A program made the position numbers and the translations under genes. Shown in pieces: positions 9,647 through 19,100 of a DNA stretch of 36,104 nt. This DNA comes from a bacterium UBP6_UBA1209 (GTDB lineage: Bacteria > UBP6 > UBA1177), in contig DBXP01000016.1 of the NCBI GenBank assembly GCA_002309575.1, positions 26,334-62,437 of the forward strand. Reading direction: 5' to 3'. The notes under the pieces are model-generated. The model saw nothing but the letters and a program-made list of their open reading frames with translations, was not told where the DNA came from and searched no databases. How positions within the stretch are numbered: position 1 is the first letter of the stretch; every line of letters begins with the position of its first letter.

Positions 9647-10432
9647 CTAAATGACGTAAAGGACCGCAATCGAAAGGATGATCAGATAAATTGAAAAAGG
9701 ATAAAGCACCGTCTTTTTCATCATAAATACAAGAAGCTTCAAGGCTGCGAGACTTGATACGAATGAGGCGGCAAAGCCTGCAGTGACGACACCGAGATCG
9801 ATCATGCCTAAGCCTTCAGCCTTGACCAGCTCAAGAGCCAGAGCCCCCAGAATAGCCGGGATCGCAAGCATGAACGAAAACTCGACCACCGTTTCCGCCT
9901 TGATTTTTCTTAAAATTCCGCCAGAGATCGTCGAACCTGAGCGCGAAACTCCCGGAAGGACCGCAATCCCCTGAAAAAAACCGATGACAAGAGCATCCTT
10001 CCAGTTGATTTCACGATCCTCTGTCGCCTTTTTAAAGCCGAACTGAGCAAAAAGCAGAAGCAGAGCCGTAAAGGCGAAAGCAGGCATCAGCATCATCGGA
10101 TTCTCCTTGATCCCCTCAAGCATCGGCTTCGTCACCACGAGCATAGCGGTCGTGACAACAGTACTTATCAGCATCATCAAAACGTATCTGTGCGATTCGT
10201 TGACTCCCTTTTTGAAGCTGAAAAAACCTGAAACAAGTGCCAGAAGTTTCTTTCTGAAAAAGATAAAAACAGCAAGAAGCGACGCGACATGCAGCAGGAT
10301 ATCGTAAAGCAGCGGAACATCCTTCTGCCCGAGCAGCTTTTCCATAAAGACAAGATGTCCCGAAGAACTTACCGGCAGAAACTCCGTGAGCCCCTGAAGT
10401 ATCCCAAGAATAATTGAATCAAAAAATGTCAT
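9647..10432 (-). CDS. uppP: Undecaprenyl-diphosphatase UppP (BacA)
   Basis: Integral inner-membrane phosphatase that recycles undecaprenyl diphosphate to the monophosphate carrier used in peptidoglycan and O-antigen synthesis; high levels are linked to bacitracin resistance in this family. The 261-residue protein has the N-terminal GLTEFLPVSSSGH motif (Glu17, Ser22-24, His26) and the second motif PGVSRSGST, both forming the active site, spread over about eight hydrophobic segments. A GGTG precedes the ATG by five bases and a good promoter lies just upstream, so it probably starts a new transcript with truB, the tonB-like gene and glgP behind it. Confidence 0.97.
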   Translation of the reverse strand: MTFFDSIILGILQGLTEFLPVSSSGHLVFMEKLLGQKDVPLLYDILLHVASLLAVFIFFRKKLLALVSGFFSFKKGVNESHRYVLMMLISTVVTTAMLVVTKPMLEGIKENPMMLMPAFAFTALLLLFAQFGFKKATEDREINWKDALVIGFFQGIAVLPGVSRSGSTISGGILRKIKAETVVEFSFMLAIPAILGALALELVKAEGLGMIDLGVVTAGFAASFVSSLAALKLLVFMMKKTVLYPFSIYLIILSIAVLYVI

Positions 10433-10463
10433 AATTTCACCAACTTAGCAAAAAATTCTGCGG

Positions 10464-10492
10464 ATTATATTAGAACTTATAAATAATGCAAA
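10464..10492 (-). promoter_or_regulatory. Promoter of uppP
   Basis: On the minus strand a -35 TTTGCA (10487-10492), a 17-base spacer and a perfect -10 TATAAT (10464-10469) stand about 32 bases upstream of the uppP ATG. This would separate uppP-truB-tonB-glgP from the upstream dxr-thiG transcript, with the IS remnant in between. Confidence 0.6.
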
Positions 10493-10570
10493 ACCTCTAC
10501 TTTAAGATTTTCTTCAGATGGATGAACTCGGCTGACAAAAATCCACCTGCCGAAACAGGGTTGCTATAAA

Positions 10571-10696
10571 TAAAGTGGACACATAAATGGTCAAAAGTGT
10601 CAGAATGATTAATTGATCCGTGTTGAATATTTCTGGCTTGCTTCCATCGTAGCAGGTCGATCTCGGAATGCCGAGCAGTTCGCGTTGTCTGTAGTT
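10571..10696 (-). pseudogene. Internally deleted IS3-family transposase (OrfB) remnant
   Basis: Immediately after the thiG stop codon, the same minus-strand frame reads NYRQRELLGIPRSTCYDG, matching the start of IS3-type OrfB proteins (RRQCELLGIPRSTYY). It passes within three residues into KPEIFNTDQ, which in these transposases is the second catalytic Asp region (GRPEIFNTDQGSQF), normally well over a hundred residues further on. The frame then runs into TGTGTCCACTTTA, similar to the outer end of some IS3-group elements. At least two internal deletions are implied. No intact transposase, second end or target duplication was found. Family assignment rests on recalled motifs. Confidence 0.7.
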
Positions 10697-11470
10697 TTAA
10701 AGCCTATCGATAAAATCAAGCTCAGGACTTGATGCCTGAGCCGAAATATATTTTTCAGGGATACCGGCTTCGAATGCGATCGATGCGGCTTCAACAGCCT
10801 TTTTAAAGGCCTCCCCCATCTTTTTCGGGTTCTTTGCAGTGGCGATAGCCGTGTTGACAAGAACAAAATCGGCTCCCATTTCGATTGCTCTCGCCGCATC
10901 CGACGGTGCACCGATCCCGGCATCGACAACGACTGGGACACGCGCCTGCTCGATGATTATGCGGATCATCTCGGACATCAGGAGACCTTTATTAGTTCCG
11001 ATCGGAGCGGCAAGCGGCATGACAGTCGAGGCTCCGGCATCCTGGAGACGAAGCGCGAGCATCGGATCCGCGTTGATGTACGGCAATACTGTAAATCCCT
11101 TTTTTACAAGTATTTCAGTAGCTTTGAGAGTCTCGATCGGGTCCGGCAGAAGATAACGCGGTTCGGGAGTCAGCTCAAGCTTGACCCACTTCGGGAGTCC
11201 CGATTCATATGCAAGCTCGGCATAAAAAACTGCCTCTTCGGCACTTCTCGCACCTGCCGTGTTGGGTAAGATCGTGATATTTTTGTTCTCAAGCAGAGGT
11301 TTAAGAAGCGATTCACCCTTTCCCAGGTCCATCCTGCGCAGAGAAGCCGTCACGACGCTAGTCCCAGAACTCTCGACGGATTCCATCATCTCCTGATTCG
11401 AGCGGTATTTTCCGCTGCCGAGAAGCAGCCTGGATTTAACTTCAAAATCACCTATTTTCGGTATTGACAT
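10697..11470 (-). CDS. thiG: Thiazole synthase ThiG
   Basis: Forms the thiazole phosphate moiety of thiamin from 1-deoxy-D-xylulose 5-phosphate (DXP), dehydroglycine and ThiS-thiocarboxylate. The 257-residue TIM-barrel protein has RLLLGSGKY at the N-terminus, VTASLRR, LPNTAGARSAEEAV, WVKLEL, LLPDPIETLKA, PLAAPIGTNKGL, VVDAGIGAPSDAA and MGADFVLVNTAIA, all ThiG hallmarks; the DXP-binding lysine is expected in WVKLE. No thiS, thiF, thiH, thiO or thiC accompanies it, so the rest of the pathway must lie elsewhere. It follows dxr by 21 bases, probably in the same transcript. No TPP-riboswitch-like sequence fits in that gap. An IS remnant begins at its stop codon. Confidence 0.95.
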   Translation of the reverse strand: MSIPKIGDFEVKSRLLLGSGKYRSNQEMMESVESSGTSVVTASLRRMDLGKGESLLKPLLENKNITILPNTAGARSAEEAVFYAELAYESGLPKWVKLELTPEPRYLLPDPIETLKATEILVKKGFTVLPYINADPMLALRLQDAGASTVMPLAAPIGTNKGLLMSEMIRIIIEQARVPVVVDAGIGAPSDAARAIEMGADFVLVNTAIATAKNPKKMGEAFKKAVEAASIAFEAGIPEKYISAQASSPELDFIDRL

Positions 11471-11491
11471 TTTTCTGCTCCATGAAAAAAG

Positions 11492-12643
11492 TTATATAAC
11501 ACCACGGCTGTATTGTTCAATTTCATTAATAAATTCAGCTATATCAGCGACTGACGACGGGGTCTTCAGCCCGGAAAAGCGCGAAACTGCGCTCATAACG
11601 GTTTCATGGATCCCCTTTACCCTGATCTCATTTTTCAAAAGCCTGTTCACTGCCACTTCATCGGAAATCGCGTAGGCAACCATGCCTGAATAATCACGGT
11701 TCAAAAGCAGCCTGAAAGCTGTGGCAAGAAGCGGATATTTGACCAGATCAGGCTTTCTGAACTCCATCACCTTTTCATCGTACGAAAAGTTCATCTCAGG
11801 AAATTTGCTAACGATATCGAGCATTTGAGGATAGCTGAGAGCGGCAGCGATAGGAACGAGCATACTGCTCACCGCATTCTGCGAAAGACTTGAGCCGTCC
11901 TTAAAAAGAAGTGCCGCGTGGACATTCACCTCGGGATGGACCAGAACATCCAGGATCTCGGGCTCCAGATTGAAAAGCCAGAAGGCCTCAAAAAGCTCAA
12001 GACCCTTGTTGAGCATAGTCGCGCTGTCGATAGTGACCTTCGCCCCCATCTGCCAGACCGGGTGCCTGAGTGCAGTTGCGGCATCCGCTTCAGCCATCTC
12101 AGAAGCGCTCAAATCACGAAGCGCACCTCCGGAGGCAGTGATGTAGACCCGCCTGAGAGTCGATCTGTCGCGCCCCTCGAGAAGCTGCATCAGCGCCGCG
12201 TGCTCGCTGTCGACCGGAACTATCTTCTTCCTGTCGCCTGTAACTGAACTGCCAAGATAATATCCTGCAATTACTAAAGATTCTTTGTTGGCAAGACAAA
12301 CCTGGATGCCCATATTTATTGCAGCAACGGTGATTTCCCAGCCCGCCTTTCCAGGGAGAGCCATAACTATTTTGTCTGGTTTAAGTGACAAAAGCTCTAG
12401 CATAGCCTCTTTGCCGAAAGCGATTTTTCCGTCGAATTTGAGTCCGCTGACATCGCATTTTTCGGCCATGACCACTTTTTTTATCGATTGATGACGTGGC
12501 AGGATCTCTGCAAGTTTAGAAACATTTTTGCCTGCCGAACAAGCAACTATCCGGAATTTTTCAGGGAATGCAGCAACGATCCTTTCTGTCTGCTGACCTA
12601 TCGAACCGGTGATTCCGAATACGACAATCTTTTCACAGGACAT
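11492..12643 (-). CDS. dxr: 1-deoxy-D-xylulose 5-phosphate reductoisomerase
   Basis: Converts DXP to 2-C-methyl-D-erythritol 4-phosphate with NADPH, the committed step of the MEP isoprenoid pathway. The 383-residue protein shows the NADPH-binding GITGSIGQQT motif near the start (the usual form is GSTGSIG), then ALPGKAGW, LANKESLV, VDSEHAALMQLL, ITASGGALRD, HPVWQMGAKVTIDSATMLNKGLE and LDVLVHPEVNVHA. Glu in DSEHAA and in NKGLE are the known metal-site residues. It overlaps the cdsA stop by 11 bases, so it is translationally coupled to it, a cdsA-dxr order common in bacteria. The usual uppS upstream and rseP/bamA downstream are absent; thiG follows instead. Confidence 0.97.
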   Translation of the reverse strand: MSCEKIVVFGITGSIGQQTERIVAAFPEKFRIVACSAGKNVSKLAEILPRHQSIKKVVMAEKCDVSGLKFDGKIAFGKEAMLELLSLKPDKIVMALPGKAGWEITVAAINMGIQVCLANKESLVIAGYYLGSSVTGDRKKIVPVDSEHAALMQLLEGRDRSTLRRVYITASGGALRDLSASEMAEADAATALRHPVWQMGAKVTIDSATMLNKGLELFEAFWLFNLEPEILDVLVHPEVNVHAALLFKDGSSLSQNAVSSMLVPIAAALSYPQMLDIVSKFPEMNFSYDEKVMEFRKPDLVKYPLLATAFRLLLNRDYSGMVAYAISDEVAVNRLLKNEIRVKGIHETVMSAVSRFSGLKTPSSVADIAEFINEIEQYSRGVI

Positions 12644-13502
12644 AGCTCTTCACCAGCAGTGCAACAAAAACCACGGTCACCGAAACAATAAGCGAATCGA
12701 GTCTGTCGAAAAGACCGCCGTGTCCCGGGAAGATCGTTCCGGAATCCTTGACTCCTGCCCCGCGCTTGATCAGAGATTCGATAAGATCCCCGAACTGCCC
12801 GAGGATCCCGACGGCAAAGGCGGTTGCGACCACAAAAAGCTTCGGCTCGTCCTTCAAAAGCGTAAAAGCAAGAACTGCGCCGGCAACCGTTGAAAAAATG
12901 ATGCCCGAAACCGTCCCCTCCCAGGTTTTGTTGGGACTGATGAGAGGCGAAAACTTATGCTTTCCCAGCGCCTTGCCGCCAAAGTATGCCGCACTGTCGC
13001 AAACCCACGGGATCACAAGCGCAAACATCAGCCAGTGATAGTTGCTCCCGTAATGGCGGACAAGCGGGAAGAGCCCGAAGGTAAGACCGAAATAGAAGTA
13101 GCCGAAAAGATAAACTGAAAGACGCCTGAATTTGACATCTACCGGATCCTTGCCTGCCATCGTAAGCATCGGAACGAGCATGACTCCGCTCCAAAGCGAA
13201 AGGAAGAAGTATTTAAGCGAGTTGAAAAGCTGCTCCATCTTCCCTACCCCCAGCTCGAGGGACATATTCATAATGAGCCCCATTTTTGAGGTCGAATCGA
13301 CCAGAAACAGCATAAGGAGTGCCACCAGGATAAAGGTCGAATGTTTCCTCTCGCCGAACATGGCCAGATATTCGGAAAAGATACAGAACGCCAGGATTAT
13401 CATCAAATAGCTGAAAACTGCCGGCGGAACAAGATATACCATTGCAACGACCAGCGGAATCAGCACCAGACCGGTCAATATTCGTTTCAGACTGCCTTTC
13501 AT
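12633..13502 (-). CDS. cdsA: Phosphatidate cytidylyltransferase CdsA
   Basis: Makes CDP-diacylglycerol from phosphatidic acid and CTP, the branch point of phospholipid synthesis, in the inner membrane. The 289-residue, multi-spanning protein ends with the family signature GVKDSGTIFPGHGGLFDRLDS; the KDSG and DRLDS acidic residues bind metal and CTP. The conserved SPNKTWEGTVSG motif precedes it. The stop lies inside the dxr start region. metG is 17 bases upstream. The C-terminal tail after the signature contains the last membrane helix, as is normal. Confidence 0.96.
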   Translation of the reverse strand: MKGSLKRILTGLVLIPLVVAMVYLVPPAVFSYLMIILAFCIFSEYLAMFGERKHSTFILVALLMLFLVDSTSKMGLIMNMSLELGVGKMEQLFNSLKYFFLSLWSGVMLVPMLTMAGKDPVDVKFRRLSVYLFGYFYFGLTFGLFPLVRHYGSNYHWLMFALVIPWVCDSAAYFGGKALGKHKFSPLISPNKTWEGTVSGIIFSTVAGAVLAFTLLKDEPKLFVVATAFAVGILGQFGDLIESLIKRGAGVKDSGTIFPGHGGLFDRLDSLIVSVTVVFVALLVKSYVL

Positions 13503-13519
13503 TTTTTCTCCGGTTTTTG

Positions 13520-15184
13520 TTATCCGAGCCTTGCCTTCTCAGCAGCGATCGTATCGTCGTCGATCATCGAGAAGAGGATCTCTGTCTTGCCAAGTTGGAT
13601 CCCGGACTCGATGTTCTTATCAAAGATCTTAGTAAAATCGAACACTTTAGGAAGACCAAGCATCGCTTTTACCTTTCTGCTGGCAGCAGGAGTGATCGGC
13701 TCCATCGCCGTCGCCATCTTGTCGATCAGGTTCAGACAGTGGATAAAGACGCCGTTGCAGCGGGCGGGGTCGTTCTTTCTGAGAGCCCACGGCGCCATCG
13801 TGTCGAAGTATTTGTTCGCGATCCTTCCGATCTCCATCAGATGGAAAGCCGCATCGCGGACCCTGAAAGTTTCATAGCACTCGAGAAGAGTCTTAAGCTC
13901 GGCGTTGACCTCGTTCCAAAGGTCATCGTCTTCCGGCATGTACTTGACATCACCGTCGATCCTACCGTTGAAAAACTTGTTGATGAACGCAAGGCAGCGG
14001 TTTACGAAGTTGCCGTAGATCGCAGCAAGCATTCCGTTGTTCGTATCCTGATAACCCTTGAACGAGAAATCTGAATCCTTGGTTTCGGGAGCGATCGTCG
14101 CGAGGTAAAAACGCAGTGAATCGGGGTTGAATCTCTCAAGGAAATCGTGAACCCAGATCGCCCAGTTCTTGCTCGTCGAAATCTTCTGCCCCTCCAGATT
14201 GAGGAACTCGTTTGCCGGTATCTCATCGGGAAGTTTCCAGCCGTCATTCTGTCCCATAAGCATCGCAGGCCAGATTATCGAGTGGAAAACAATGTTGTCC
14301 TTGCCGATAAAGTGGACAAGTTTGACGTCATCGCCGCCCTTCCACCACTTTTCCCATTCATCCTCGGGAAGACCGCGCTGCGCAAAAAGCTGCTTCGTGA
14401 AGGAGACGTACCCGATCGGCGCATCGAACCAGACGTAGAGGACCTTCCCCTCTGCCTCCTCGAGCGGCACCGGGACGCCCCAGGAAAGATCTCTAGTAAT
14501 TCCGCGAGGTTCCAGACCCCTTTCAAACCATTGTTTGCAGAACGCCTTTACGTTGCTCTTCCAGTCGGTCTTGCTTTCAAGCCAGTCGTCGAGCCTCTTT
14601 TCAAATTTATCAAGATCCAGGAACCAGTGCTTCGACACCTTCCTTACCGGCGTTTCGCCACAAAGCTTGCACTTCGGTTCGATCAGATCGAGCGTGTTGA
14701 GGGCGTTTCCGCACTTGTCGCACTGGTCGCCTCTCGCTCCGGGAGTCTTGCAGATGGGGCAGATACCCTCGACATAGCGGTCGGGCAGGAACATCTTGTC
14801 GTGCTCGCAGTAAAGCTGCTCGACCTCGCGGACCGAGATATAGCCGTTCTCGTTGAGACGGTTGAAGAAGTGCTGCGAAAGCTCGACCTGTGTATCGCAG
14901 TGAGTTCCGGAAAAGATATCGAAAGAGACCTCGGCTAGGTCAAAACCGAGCTTGATTTTTTCATGGTTTTCACGGACTACGTCCTCCGGACGGATCCCGC
15001 GTGATTCTGCGTTTATCGTTATCGGAACTCCGTGCTCGTCCGTACCGCAGACATAGATCACTTCCCTCTGCATGTTTCGAAGATAACGGACATAAACATC
15101 CGCCGGCAGGTAAGCTCCCGCAAGGTGTCCAAGGTGGATCGGACCGTTGGCATAAGGCAAAGCCGATGTAACTAAATACTTCAT
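13520..15184 (-). CDS. metG: Methionine--tRNA ligase (short form)
   Basis: Charges tRNA-Met with methionine in the cytosol. The 554-residue protein begins MKYLVTSALPYANGPIHLGH, with HLGH as the HIGH motif. A knuckle with CPIC, CDKC and CKLC cysteines near residues 140-175 is the zinc-binding insert. The second class I signature appears as KISTSKN in place of KMSKS, and an anticodon-binding helical domain follows. The protein lacks the C-terminal EMAP/Trbp111-like tRNA-binding domain found in longer forms. AAGGAG lies seven bases before the ATG. It is between a radical SAM gene (35 bases upstream) and cdsA, a placement with no obvious functional reason. Confidence 0.97.
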   Translation of the reverse strand: MKYLVTSALPYANGPIHLGHLAGAYLPADVYVRYLRNMQREVIYVCGTDEHGVPITINAESRGIRPEDVVRENHEKIKLGFDLAEVSFDIFSGTHCDTQVELSQHFFNRLNENGYISVREVEQLYCEHDKMFLPDRYVEGICPICKTPGARGDQCDKCGNALNTLDLIEPKCKLCGETPVRKVSKHWFLDLDKFEKRLDDWLESKTDWKSNVKAFCKQWFERGLEPRGITRDLSWGVPVPLEEAEGKVLYVWFDAPIGYVSFTKQLFAQRGLPEDEWEKWWKGGDDVKLVHFIGKDNIVFHSIIWPAMLMGQNDGWKLPDEIPANEFLNLEGQKISTSKNWAIWVHDFLERFNPDSLRFYLATIAPETKDSDFSFKGYQDTNNGMLAAIYGNFVNRCLAFINKFFNGRIDGDVKYMPEDDDLWNEVNAELKTLLECYETFRVRDAAFHLMEIGRIANKYFDTMAPWALRKNDPARCNGVFIHCLNLIDKMATAMEPITPAASRKVKAMLGLPKVFDFTKIFDKNIESGIQLGKTEILFSMIDDDTIAAEKARLG

Positions 15185-15219
15185 AATATTTCTCCTTTAA
15201 TCAAAATGTTTCCTTAGAA

Positions 15220-16128
15220 TCACTCTTCAAGCCCCTGTATCCAGCCGTCAAAATCATACTTTTCAACAAGCTCTACAACAGCATCATATTCATTTTTTTT
15301 CAGTTTTCTCTCTAATTTTTCCATATTCACCGCCTTGTACGCCGGAAAATACTGGCTCATCAGGCTTATCTTAAAATTCAGGCCGCGCTCGCGGTACTCC
15401 TGAAGCAGATTTATCACCTCGAGCGAACTTTCAATGTAATTCGGCAGAACAAGATGACGGATGATAAGCCCGCTTCTGAGGATCCCCATGTCGTCCTCTT
15501 CCCATTTCAAATCTCTTTCAAGGAGCATATCGAGACAGCGCCTGTTCACATCGGCATAATTTTTTATGTCGCAGAGCTCGCCGGCAGGCCCGTTGGAGGC
15601 GTATTTAACATCAAACAGAAAAATATCGCTAACTTTTAATATGATTTCAAAAAGTTTTTCCGTCTGAGCGCCGTTGCAGTTATAGACGACAGGCACATTG
15701 AGATCATCCCGGATTTTGTAAAATGCCCTCAAAACACGGCTCAAATACTGGTCGGCAGTAACAAGCCCGATGTTGTGGACCTTCTTTTTCAAAAGCTTTT
15801 TGACGTTTTCGCAGAACTCGTCGATCGAATACACTTTTCCGTTGTTTTCCTGACTTATCGGCCAGTTCTGACAAAAAACGCACTTTGCGCTGCAGCCGCT
15901 GAAAAAGATATTTCCGGCACCGAACCAGCCGCTGACCGGAGGCTCCTCACCGTCGTGCACAGCGTAGCTTGCGACCTTGATCCCATCCTCGACTGCACCG
16001 CATGGTCTCGCGGCGCCGCCTCCGCAGGCGATCGGGCAGCAGCAGCCGTCTTCAAAGAGCCGTTCCGCCGCCTCTATCAGACTTAACTGTTCGGAACCGC
16101 TAAGAGAATTAAACGAATTTTTCCACAT
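15220..16128 (-). CDS. Radical SAM protein, PflX-like (COG1313 type)
   Basis: A 302-residue radical SAM enzyme. The cluster-binding motif is CSAKCVFC (Cys79, Cys83, Cys86), binding the 4Fe-4S cluster that cleaves S-adenosylmethionine. Several cysteines also cluster upstream (Cys29-31, Cys35, Cys43), typical of the PflX/COG1313 group, annotated as putative pyruvate formate-lyase activating enzyme-like proteins of unknown substrate. Other shared motifs are GCSAKCVFCQNWPISQ, VVYNCNGAQ, FLFDVKYA, LIIRHLVLPN and SLMSQYFP. No glycyl-radical enzyme gene lies next to it, so calling it an activase would be unsafe. Its start is seven bases after the tamB stop, so it is probably co-transcribed. Confidence 0.85.
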   Translation of the reverse strand: MWKNSFNSLSGSEQLSLIEAAERLFEDGCCCPIACGGGAARPCGAVEDGIKVASYAVHDGEEPPVSGWFGAGNIFFSGCSAKCVFCQNWPISQENNGKVYSIDEFCENVKKLLKKKVHNIGLVTADQYLSRVLRAFYKIRDDLNVPVVYNCNGAQTEKLFEIILKVSDIFLFDVKYASNGPAGELCDIKNYADVNRRCLDMLLERDLKWEEDDMGILRSGLIIRHLVLPNYIESSLEVINLLQEYRERGLNFKISLMSQYFPAYKAVNMEKLERKLKKNEYDAVVELVEKYDFDGWIQGLEE

Positions 16129-16135
16129 AAAGCAC

Positions 16136-19100
16136 CTATTCGACTATAAAATCAAGCTTCAAATCAAAGCCTATGCCGCCGAAATTTGTTTCAAGGAGAT
16201 CCTTGTTTTTCCACTCCAGGACCGCCTCCAGATTTTTCGCCCTGTACTTCAGGTCGATAATATGGTCCATCGCCTCGGAAGGATTTGATTCAAGCAGGAG
16301 GAAGAAATTTTTGTAGATCTCCTTCTCCGCTATGATTTTCAGAACCGTCTTGTCGTCGATTTCAGAATATTTCGGAGTCAGTTCAAAGCGCGAAAAGTTG
16401 AAATTTTTTCGGACCTCGGAGGTTAGTCCGATAATATCCGTCACCGCTGCGATCGCCAGATCACCCGAGAAGTTGTCCCCGATATTTCCCCAAAGCAGCA
16501 GCGACTGAAGCTGGGCGTCGTCAAGCTGCGGGACACTGTCGAAACGGATATCAAGATCATCTTCAAGAGGGTACCCCGTAACCGTCATCGTTACCTTGAA
16601 ATCCTTCTGATTGTCCTGAACTTTGGTTATGATGCTGCTTGAGCCCTGAAAATCAAGATAGGGGTTGATCCCGTCATTTTCAAAGGTTATGTTTCCGCGT
16701 GAAATCGCGAAGTCGTTCTGCTTGTACGCGACCTTTCCGTTCTTTATCAGAATGACTCCGTCAAGATTCGGCTTGCGGGCATTTCCCGTAAGAAAAAGAT
16801 CCAGAAAGAGATCGGCGTCGACAAGGTTTGTCCTGACTCTGAGGTTGTTCTGACCGTGGACTTTGAGGTTAAAGTCGATAGGCATGGACTTTTGAATATC
16901 GGCATTCGCCTTTCCCTTTCCGAGCTTTGAGATCGTTTTTATGAAATCGTTGTCGAGGGAAAGCGGCTGGTCACAGACAATATTTTTCAGCTCGACATCG
17001 CCGCTCAGCGAATACTGGTCGCGGTTAAGTACGATGAAATCCACATTTGCGGTAGTCGCGAAATCACCGATCCAGTCTAATTTGCCGGTCAGATTCACAG
17101 CCGAAATGTTGACCGACGCGTTTTCCAGCGGGATGAGTCCGCCGCCTTTGACAACGACCATTCCGTCGCCTGCCCTTCCCTTCAACTCGCTGATTTTCCA
17201 GATGTTGTTGTCTATAACAAGAGAGCCGTTGAAATTTTTGAAAACGATCCTGGGTTCATCCAGGACATAATCCACATCCATAACATCGACATGTCCCTTG
17301 ATATCGGAATCAATAATCGAAAGATCAAAGATGAGCCTTCCGGAAAGACTATTCTGACGGTACTCTTCAAGTATCCTCATATTCCTGAAAAAAAAGATGC
17401 CCTTGAGCGCAAGGTCGGGAGAAAAATCATAGAGTCCGCCGGCTACGGAAAAGTGCAGGAATTCTCCGTCGAAATGGGTCTCCTCCCTGATCTTCAGGTT
17501 GTCGATATCTCCAAAAATATTGAAAGGCTTGACGTTCTGGACAAAGATAAAATCCTTCTGGAACTTAAGATCGGGAACATCGATATTTATCTTTTTGTTC
17601 TTCACTGAACCGTTCGCGGATACCTTAATGTAAATATCTGAAATCCTATGGACAAAATTCTTGACCTTCATATTGAAGAGAAGATTTTCGGCATCAAAAT
17701 CCTTCATGCTCATATCAAATTTGACGGTCTTTCCAAGCGAACCGTCAGCCGTCAGAAGCTGGGATTCACCCTCATATTCCGCGCCGACAGAGAGGTTGCC
17801 GAATTTTATATCGTAAGCCTTGATCGACGGGATCTTCAGCTTTCCTGTAACATTCGGATGGCTAAGGACGCCTGTGAGGGCGATATCGAGATCCGGCTTG
17901 CCGAAAGTGACCTCCTGCGGAAGAAAATCAAGGTCTTCCGGATAAAACTGATCGAACCAGAGCTTCAGGTTCGTATCAAAATCGCTCTTGGAGATCGTGG
18001 CGTTGAGTTTTATCGAGTTCCTGCCGTAAAGAGCGGCCGCCTCCGCCATGAGCTCCTTTGAATCCTTGTCAGAAAGCTTGAGCTCGATCGAATCCAGAAG
18101 CTTCAGAGTTTCGTTCGTCTCGAAATTTCTCTTGACAAAATCCTTGATCCTGAGCTCTCCGCGAAGACTTGCCAGCCCGTTTGTAAATTTTCCAGAAGCA
18201 TCGAGAAAGACATGACCGAAAAGCGAACCGGTATCGACTCCGAAGACCGCCCCGGAATCTTTCAGGTTTCCTTCAGCCTTGTTTATTTTAAAGGTCACCG
18301 CCATATCTGGGTCATCAAAATCTATTGTGATCTGCGAATTTTTTGACGAAATCGAACGCTGGCAGATCTCCTTGAGGTCAAAAGTCATAAAGAAATCCTC
18401 CATATTTATTCCGAGATGGCACTTTTCGGCGTTGAAACCGGCAAAATGGCAGCCTGTTGCATCCAAATCGCTTGTAACTACCGGATTTTTATAGAATGAT
18501 GTAAGCAGGACCTCGATCGGACCTTTGCCTTTGACCTCGAAGCCTGCGATCATTTTCACATCCTCGAGATCGATCCATGAGCCCTTGACGATCGGAAAAT
18601 GGAACTTCATCGTGTCGGCAAAACCGAAGTGTGCGCCGCGGATCTTGATATGAGAAGCCTCGTTTTTTGTCACGACATCCGCCGAGTTCAGATCGACGCC
18701 GTTCGGACCGATATCAGTCTGACCGGTAACGTCGTAGCGGGGTCTCGGAAGGTCGAGGATCTTCTTGTTCATGACATCGAACTCGGTGACGACAAGCTTT
18801 TCCCACGTTCTTGCAAGAAGGTTGTCTATCGTGAAGACATACTTGATGTCGCCGGTGATTATCATGTTGACAAGTCCGCTTGTCCCCATCCGGCGAAGAC
18901 AGTTGTCAAAGTCGAAGTCGTAGAGTTTTATGTTGCCGCTGACCTTTCTCTCGCTGAAAGGGAAAATCCCGTCAAGCGAGATACTGACCTTGTCTTTGTG
19001 GAAGAAATTGAAACGCTCGATAAGGACCCTTGTCGGAGTCGTACGGATATGGGCGTGCATATCCCACGGACGGAAATCGTCGAATTTAAGATTGGAGACA

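Noticed and set aside
11471..11491. Possible TPP riboswitch upstream of thiG
   Set aside because: Only 21 bases separate dxr and thiG and no THI-box-like sequence is visible there.
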